NCBI GenBank assembly: GCA_012839475.1
Contig: DUNG01000005.1
Span: 1-64,000 of the forward strand
Origin: Petrimonas sp.
GTDB lineage: Bacteria; Bacteroidota; Bacteroidia; Bacteroidales; Dysgonomonadaceae
Reading direction: 5' to 3'
DNA: 64,000 nucleotides
Shown here: positions 62,504-64,000 of the stretch, one piece after another
How the letters are laid out: each line of letters starts with the position of its first letter
Position numbering within the stretch: position 1 is the first letter of the stretch
Notes under the pieces: generated by a model
Database searches by the model: none
What the model was told of the DNA's origin: nothing
The model's input: the letters and a program-made list of their open reading frames with translations, nothing else
Made by a program: the position numbers and the translations under genes

Positions 62504-64000
62504 ATGAAAAAAATAATTCTTCTTTTCTATTTGATCTCAACTGTAATCCTCGTTCAGGCACAAACAGTTTGGAGTATTGGTGAAAAAGACAACAGCGCTG
62601 CCGAATTTGCCTTGGCGCCTGATAAATATGCCGATTTCTTAAAAAACGATTTCGGATGGGAAGATAGATATTACATCATCGGGCTATCCAAGCCTGAAAA
62701 AGACTTCCCCTACATTCTCCCGGGAACCTCAGACGTTTGGGCAGGTTCGCTCAGTATGGCAGGATTGCGCACACAGGAGATAAATATCCTTTTCCGCATG
62801 AAAAAAGCAGGCCTCGGCAGAGATTACAAGTTGACGCTCGATATCCTGGACGTACAAAGTAAGTATCCGCCGTTACTTAAAGTAACCGTAAACGGAGAAA
62901 TTCACAAGTTTGTATTGCCACCAGGGAAAAGCGACGCTTCCTTAATCGGAAATTACGATTCCATAACACCCCATACAATTGAAATTCCAATTAAAAATAT
63001 TGCCGCGGGATCCAATACCATTCAATTGAAAATAATTGAAGGTTCGTGGCTCATTTTTGATGCTGTGCGCCTTGAAGGACCGGCTGAGGCAATGCTGGAA
63101 AATGTAAATCCTTCAGTTTACCTGAGAAATGTGAAAGCAGCCCAATACCAACTTTCACCGGAAATACAACCACTGTTGGTAGATGTTGAACAGCTGGCGG
63201 GTTTTCCGCAAATCACCGTTATGCTCGATGGAGAAAATATTCTTCAGCAACAATTGGAGAAAGGACGCTATAAACTGGAGGCACCCATGCCTGCTGTAAA
63301 AAATGCGATGACAAGCAGGTATGAAATTATAGCAGACGGTAAGCTCATTGAAGAGGGTTCCATTTTGCGTTCTCCGCAGCATATCATCACACCGGCAGAT
63401 TATGTCGATACCCACATGGGTACCGCTCATTCGCGTTGGATGATTGCCCCCGGTCCATGGATGCCGTTCAGCATGGTGAAATTAAGTCCCGACAACGAAA
63501 AAGCCGGCTGGCAGGGCGGTTATGATCCATCCATCGAAAGCATAGGCGTTTTCAGCCATATTCATGAATGGACCATGGCCGGACTGGGCATGTTGCCCGT
63601 AAACGGTCCCTTAAAAATCAAAATAGGCGATCCGTCGGAAATAAACCGGGATCCTGACGCTTATCGCTCTGCCATAGACAAATCGACCGAAGAGACGCCG
63701 CTCGGTTACTACAAGGTAAACCTTACCGATTACGGCATCAAAGCCGAACTCACATCTACCACGCGCTGCAGCTTCCAGCGATACACTTTTCCACAGGATA
63801 AAGAGGGACGTGTGATGATTGACCTCAAGATTCCTGCTGAATACTGGTATCATATTTTGGATGCAGGTTTAAAACAGGTAAACGACCATACCATCGAGGG
63901 ATACAGCCAACAGCAAACAACCAGGGTATGGTCTGAAGACGATAATCAGGACTACACCATCTATTTTACGATCGAATTCGATAAACCTATCAAAAACTTT
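62504..64000 (+). CDS. GH92 alpha-mannosidase, 5' part (runs off the right edge)
   Basis: The first 499 codons are visible and no stop is reached. Signal peptide MKKIILLFYLISTVILVQAQ is followed by a beta-sandwich of the rhamnogalacturonan-lyase type (about residues 21-190, TVWSIGEKDNSAAEFAL, with NTIQLKIIEGSWLIFDAVRLEG). The GH92 region begins near residue 300: YVDTHMGTAHSRWMIAPGPWMPFSMVKLSPDN, then GWQGGYDPSIESIGVFSHIHEWTMAGLGMLPVNG. GH92 enzymes are calcium-dependent exo-alpha-mannosidases; linkage cannot be told. The lyase-type N-domain is known in part of the family. It completes the mannose route of this locus. Confidence 0.9.
   Translation, partial: MKKIILLFYLISTVILVQAQTVWSIGEKDNSAAEFALAPDKYADFLKNDFGWEDRYYIIGLSKPEKDFPYILPGTSDVWAGSLSMAGLRTQEINILFRMKKAGLGRDYKLTLDILDVQSKYPPLLKVTVNGEIHKFVLPPGKSDASLIGNYDSITPHTIEIPIKNIAAGSNTIQLKIIEGSWLIFDAVRLEGPAEAMLENVNPSVYLRNVKAAQYQLSPEIQPLLVDVEQLAGFPQITVMLDGENILQQQLEKGRYKLEAPMPAVKNAMTSRYEIIADGKLIEEGSILRSPQHIITPADYVDTHMGTAHSRWMIAPGPWMPFSMVKLSPDNEKAGWQGGYDPSIESIGVFSHIHEWTMAGLGMLPVNGPLKIKIGDPSEINRDPDAYRSAIDKSTEETPLGYYKVNLTDYGIKAELTSTTRCSFQRYTFPQDKEGRVMIDLKIPAEYWYHILDAGLKQVNDHTIEGYSQQQTTRVWSEDDNQDYTIYFTIEFDKPIKNF

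Overview
The window is a chromosomal segment of a Bacteroidota, most likely an order Bacteroidales organism near Dysgonomonadaceae/Porphyromonadaceae (inference). The signs are a type IX secretion pore (SprA/Sov) and a cargo protein with a Por secretion tail, the RprXY two-component pair, a SusC/SusD pair, a ruvA-sprA neighbourhood, and repeated promoter boxes of the Bacteroidota form TAnnTTTG. There is a clear change in base composition. The first 11 kb (CRISPR-Cas plus an AbiE module) is AT-rich, the 12.4-48.6 kb core is GC-rich, and the last 15 kb (a glycan locus) is intermediate.

1-11 kb: a leftward type I CRISPR-Cas locus resembling type I-B / the PGING variant. Order in the direction of transcription is cas6, cas5, cas8 (with a likely internal cas11), cas7, cas3, then a DUF6155-like gene and a complete AbiE type IV toxin-antitoxin pair, then cas4, cas1, cas2, a leader and the array, which runs off the left edge. 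The AbiE module sits between the effector genes and the adaptation genes. There are scars at both junctions: a relic of a diverged cas6 3' end between cas6 and cas5, a truncated DUF6155 gene, and an unassigned 38-codon relic in front of cas4. A set of three palindromes with 33-bp spacing lies upstream of cas6, and a perfect 13-bp inverted repeat lies in the CRISPR leader.

11-49 kb: mostly core genome. It holds a HAD phosphatase, a Tat-exported GH36-like alpha-galactosidase, a giant acyl-CoA dehydratase activase-like protein with its TetR regulator (two matching operators), a secreted C10 (streptopain-like) protease with four tandem repeats and a T9SS tail followed by a one-base-overlapping lipoprotein, a sialidase-fold secreted protein, an aldo/keto reductase, two CE1-type esterases, rprY-rprX, sprA (its signal peptide is reachable only from a CTG start), ruvA, sdaA, an acyl-ACP thioesterase, phoH (PIN-PhoH), an RRM protein, tsaB, a LolD-like ATPase, an S9 peptidase lipoprotein and tRNA-Asp(GTC).

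49-64 kb: an alpha-mannose/fucose glycan utilisation locus. It has a URO-D-fold lipoprotein, GH76, GH29, SusD, SusC, a GntR/UTRA regulator, a type I mannose-6-phosphate isomerase, a C-terminal relic of a sugar MFS transporter, a ROK sugar kinase and a GH92 alpha-mannosidase cut by the right edge. Together these would bind and import mannose-rich glycans, trim them, phosphorylate the sugar and convert it to fructose-6-phosphate. Two near-identical candidate operators (TGTAT-N4/5-ATACA) precede the isomerase-kinase genes and the GH92 gene and probably belong to the GntR protein.
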